DNA of 64,000 nt, taken from assembly GCF_900637195.1 (NCBI RefSeq), contig NZ_LR134356.1, positions 5,890,001-5,954,000 on the forward strand, written 5' to 3'. Source of the stretch: Mycolicibacterium aurum (GTDB lineage Bacteria; Actinomycetota; Actinomycetes; Mycobacteriales; Mycobacteriaceae). Shown here piece by piece: positions 61,553 through 64,000 of the stretch. How positions within the stretch are numbered: position 1 is the stretch's first letter; every line of letters begins with the position of its first letter. A model generated the notes under the pieces. It did no database searches, was not told where the DNA came from, and saw nothing but the letters and a program-made list of their open reading frames with translations. The position numbers and the translations under genes were made by a program.

Positions 61553-62556
61553 GTCTTGATACCGGGTTCGGCGGCGACGACGTAAGGGATCGCGCTGACG
61601 CAGTGGTTCGCGGTGACAACGATGCCGGGATTGCGTATCAAGCCCTCTTCGATGGTGTCGGGCTGCAGCCCCTTGAACGTGACCAGGACGTCGGGTTCGC
61701 CGCTGATCTCGATCTCGAACCGCTCGCCCTGCGGACCGAAATTCCATGGCGGATCGAAGTTTTCCTCCCCCATGAACCAGTTGACACTGGCGGTGACGAC
61801 CGGCGTCCCGTCCACGAGCGCGCGCCAGTGGAACTTTCGGGCGGCGACCTGACCCCGTTCGATCACCCCCACGGGTGTATCGATCGGCTCGGTGGCGACC
61901 GCCACCTCCTGCACCGTGTCGAGGTCGGGATCGACGTCGAAACCCATCTCTGACACGATCATGCGCACCGACGCCTTGAAGCCCGCGCCGAGAAGGTCGA
62001 CGATCGGCCCGGCCATGGCTTCTTCCGGCGTCACACCGAAACCCATGATGTGGCGCACGACGTCCGGTGCGTTGTAGGTGCGGATGTCGCTGAACTCCTC
62101 CGACCGTACGTGGGTCACCCCCGCGGTCAGGGCGGAGACCATGAGTGGGAACCGCTCGGTGATGCCGCCAGGGTGAATACCAGTGCCGTGCAACGTGGTT
62201 CCACCCTCGGCGCAGGCGTCGAGGATGGCCTGGCAGTTGGCCAGGTCGGGGTATACCCATCCGACCGGCGTGACGACGTTCTTGCCTGACCGAAGCAGGG
62301 CGACCACCTCATCCTCGTTCGGGAGCAGGGGGCTGTAGACCACGCAGTCCGCATCGAGCGCGAGGATCTCGGCCGCGCTGGTGGTCGCAACGACACCGAT
62401 CGGATCCAGACCGACCAGTTCACCGACGTCCTTGCCGTGCTTGCTGTCCGAGTGGACCCACGCGCCCACCAACTCGAGGTCAGGGTGGGCCAACACCCCT
62501 TCGATCGCGGCCTTGCCCACGCCACCGGTCGCCCACTGCACCACGCGAATCGCCAC
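61486..62556 (-). CDS. Dihydrodipicolinate reductase-like NAD(P)-dependent enzyme
   Basis: The 356-residue protein resembles the DapB-N/2,4-diaminopentanoate-dehydrogenase-like family widespread in mycobacteria: N-terminal 'IRVVQWATGGVGKAAIEGVLAHPDLELVGAWVHS' (GxxGxxG variant), then 'YSPLLPNEDEVVALLRSGKNVVTPVGW' and 'GIHPGGITERFPL'. The reaction is unknown; family members act on amines, ketones or steroid-like acids. I placed the start at GTG 62556, since the homologue N-terminus begins there. A GTG at 62586 falls inside the operator-like repeats. Confidence 0.88.
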   Translation of the reverse strand: MAIRVVQWATGGVGKAAIEGVLAHPDLELVGAWVHSDSKHGKDVGELVGLDPIGVVATTSAAEILALDADCVVYSPLLPNEDEVVALLRSGKNVVTPVGWVYPDLANCQAILDACAEGGTTLHGTGIHPGGITERFPLMVSALTAGVTHVRSEEFSDIRTYNAPDVVRHIMGFGVTPEEAMAGPIVDLLGAGFKASVRMIVSEMGFDVDPDLDTVQEVAVATEPIDTPVGVIERGQVAARKFHWRALVDGTPVVTASVNWFMGEENFDPPWNFGPQGERFEIEISGEPDVLVTFKGLQPDTIEEGLIRNPGIVVTANHCVSAIPYVVAAEPGIKTYLDLPLLAGRAAPQFGRGQNR

Positions 62557-62579
62557 CGAGCCATTGAAGCCGAATGTGA

Positions 62580-62606
62580 AAGTCACTGTCAAGGTTCAAG
62601 TCACTG
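62580..62606. promoter_or_regulatory. Direct repeats AAGTCACTG and CACTGTCAAG near the reductase start
   Basis: AAGTCACTG occurs at 62580-62588 and 62598-62606, 18 bp apart. CACTGTCAAG at 62584-62593 is the complement of the CTTGACAGTG next to the TetR gene (60291-60300). It lies 24-50 bp upstream of the preferred start codon, where a repressor would act. A shared TetR site is the simplest reading. Confidence 0.5.
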
Positions 62607-62697
62607 CCACACTTCACGGCGTCTGGCGGCGGCGCTGTAATCGCCTGGCCACCAGAACGATTCAGTCACTCGGTGAACGTGGGTCACCGTCCACCGA

Positions 62698-63201
62698 TCA
62701 CGGTGACGGCAGCCGCGGAGGGGTGATGTTCCGGTCGGGGTGTGCACCGGGAATCGCCATTCCCGCACCGGGCAGCCAGCCGGATTCGGCGATCAGGGCA
62801 CCCACTTCGGCGATGTTCAGTACGTCCAACTCGTAGTCGAACAATCCGCCACCCGCATAGTGGAGCAGCGAGAACGCCGGCGCTTGATAGGCCGACCCGT
62901 CGGTGCGGGCTCCGGGCAGGCGATTCCACCAGTACGTCACCAGCCGGTCGCCGTCGACCATCGTCCACTCCTCAGGGAAGCTCCACCCGCCGAAACCGGC
63001 CATCGAGTGGTCGAGGAATCGGGTGATCTCGTCGCGGCCCTGCACACGGCCCCAGGCCGGGTCGATGAAGACGGCGTCGTCGGTGAACCATTGGCCGATC
63101 GTCGACCAGGGTGCGTCCCCGGCAACGCAGAGTTCACGCTGCGCGACGTACCGCCGATACGCCTCCAGAGCTTCCGTTTCGCGCGCATCGAGTATTGCCA
63201 C
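62698..63201 (-). CDS. SnoaL/NTF2-like protein
   Basis: The 167-residue protein has the NTF2-like cone fold: 'EALEAYRRYVAQRELCVAGDAPWSTIGQWFTDDAVFIDPAWGRVQGRDEITRFLDHSMAGFGGW' at the N-terminus and 'YQAPAFSLLHYAGGGLFDYELDVLNIAEV' later. Proteins of this type act as small isomerases, cyclases or binding proteins, often for polyketide- or steroid-like substrates. The GTG start at 63201 follows a GGGAGAAG site. The frame extends further upstream only as shadow sequence. Confidence 0.85.
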   Translation of the reverse strand: MAILDARETEALEAYRRYVAQRELCVAGDAPWSTIGQWFTDDAVFIDPAWGRVQGRDEITRFLDHSMAGFGGWSFPEEWTMVDGDRLVTYWWNRLPGARTDGSAYQAPAFSLLHYAGGGLFDYELDVLNIAEVGALIAESGWLPGAGMAIPGAHPDRNITPPRLPSP

Positions 63202-63384
63202 CGGCTTCTCCCTCGGATCCTTGTGTGCCCGTACGGCCGGCGACGTCAGCTGCTGCCGCCCGTTCGCGAGTCGCCCCTCAAGATACGAGTCGGCGTCAAC
63301 GGTTGTCCGCGCCTTCGGCGACTCGCCGACCCACCCGGGCTGCAGGTGAGCTGAAAAGCTGCGCGCGATGGCAGGATCCTGCGA

Positions 63385-64000
63385 ATGCTGAACTGGTTGG
63401 CGGCTGCGGTACTCGTGACTGTCGTGGCAGTAGCCGCGGGCGTCAAACTGCTGGCGCGTCGACGCGCGCCCGACCCCGGCTGGTTCATCGACAGCACCCG
63501 CGCCGCAGGCGCGCTCACGGTGATCGGCACCATGTTCTCCGTGTTGATGGCCTTCACCATCTTCTACGCACTGCAGAACTATCAGCGTGCCCGCGACGGC
63601 GCCAGCATGGAGGCCATCGCGGTCACCGAACTGCACAATGTGGCCGACGTGCTGGAAGGGCATGACGGGACGAGCCTGCACGGCGACCTGATCTGCTACT
63701 CGCGCTCCGTGGTCTCCGATGAGTGGCCGGCGATGGCGCGCGGTGAATCGTCTGTCGCGACGCAAGACTGGGTCGACGCCACGGTGGAGGACTTCGCGGC
63801 CACCACCCCGACGAATGCCACTCAGGAGGCAGCCGCCGGCCAGTGGTTCGATCAGCAGGCCCAACGCAGAGACGGTCGCCGCGCACGCCTCGCCGAGGCG
63901 GAACCGTCGGTGCCGCAGCCGCTGTGGATTGTCCTCGGAATCGGCGCGTCAGCCATCCTGATCTACATGTGCGTGCAGGCCGATCGCCGCGAAGGAGCGG
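63385..64000 (+). CDS. DUF4239/bestrophin-like membrane protein, N-terminal part (cut by right edge)
   Basis: From ATG 63385 the frame runs open to the window edge (205 codons). It shows TM helix 1 (about 3-21), 'PGWFIDSTRAAGALTVIGTMFSVLMAFTIFYALQNYQRARDGASMEAIA' with TM helix 2 (about 45-63) and a long soluble loop, then TM helix 3 ('PLWIVLGIGASAILIYMC', about 180-197). This pattern resembles the DUF4239 bestrophin-like family in actinobacteria. The C-terminus is outside the window, so function cannot be judged. Confidence 0.7.
   Translation, partial: MLNWLAAAVLVTVVAVAAGVKLLARRRAPDPGWFIDSTRAAGALTVIGTMFSVLMAFTIFYALQNYQRARDGASMEAIAVTELHNVADVLEGHDGTSLHGDLICYSRSVVSDEWPAMARGESSVATQDWVDATVEDFAATTPTNATQEAAAGQWFDQQAQRRDGRRARLAEAEPSVPQPLWIVLGIGASAILIYMCVQADRREGA

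Noticed and set aside
63202..63864. Upstream extension of the SnoaL-like frame
   Set aside because: It lies opposite the DUF4239-type gene and lacks similarity to NTF2-like proteins; the GTG at 63201 has a ribosome-binding site.

Overview
The window is a gene-dense, high-GC chromosomal segment with almost no non-coding DNA. It reads as a fast-growing, environmental Mycobacterium (Mycolicibacterium-type). The evidence is an MmpL-family RND transporter, deazaflavin/F420-linked enzymes, a fused HadA/HadB-type dehydratase, frequent GTG starts with GTGA/ATGA stop-start overlaps, and a second gyrase-like topoisomerase pair of the type known from M. smegmatis (TopoNM). I see no rRNA, tRNA, CRISPR array, insertion sequence, prophage or integration site. 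No gene-free stretch exceeds about 200 bases.

Layout. 1-12.0 kb is almost entirely minus strand: a cyclic-nucleotide-binding protein cut by the left edge, an NmrA-like SDR, an HSL-type esterase, a zinc ribbon, an MmpL transporter beside a glycosyltransferase, a phospholipase-D-type synthase, a MOSC/reductase/ferredoxin fusion, an ABC-F ATPase and a secreted GH6 cellulase. 12.1-16.0 kb holds an MHS-type MFS permease, a ThrE-type exporter and an FMN split-barrel protein. 16.2-21.7 kb holds an alpha/beta hydrolase, a divergent AraC/TetR regulator pair with palindromic operators, a FAD monooxygenase, a Ddn-like protein and a HadAB-type dehydratase. 21.7-29.4 kb is one four-gene signalling operon: REC-PAS-GGDEF-EAL protein, hybrid histidine kinase with three receiver domains, CheR and CheB, with no chemoreceptor. 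29.6-35.9 kb is a catabolic operon (amino-acid/amine permease, two SDRs, a ureohydrolase, a PuuE-like amidohydrolase) divergent from a PucR regulator. 36.0-38.0 kb holds a small secreted protein, a flavin reductase and an F420-reductase-like protein. 38.0-44.3 kb is a seven-gene sugar operon: FrcBCA-like ABC importer, PfkB kinase, FrcK-like kinase, LacI regulator and class II aldolase. 44.5-48.9 kb holds a lycopene-cyclase-like flavoprotein, a tartrate-dehydrogenase-like enzyme, a beta-lactamase-fold lipoprotein and a CDF transporter. 49.0-53.2 kb is the GyrB-like/GyrA-like pair. 53.3-64.0 kb holds an MpaB-family oxygenase, an EthD-like protein, a serine hydrolase, a class II UvrA, a MOSC protein, a TetR-EXPERA operon facing a dihydrodipicolinate-reductase-like enzyme, a SnoaL-like protein and a DUF4239-type membrane protein cut by the right edge.

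The most distinctive units are the receptor-less CheR/CheB/hybrid-kinase/c-di-GMP operon, the gyrase-like pair whose quinolone-determining motif has glycine at the two usual aspartates, the PucR-linked amide/guanidine catabolic operon, and the MOSC-reductase-ferredoxin fusion. Domain and family calls come from reading the translated sequence. No database search was run. Substrates and physiological roles are inferred unless stated otherwise.
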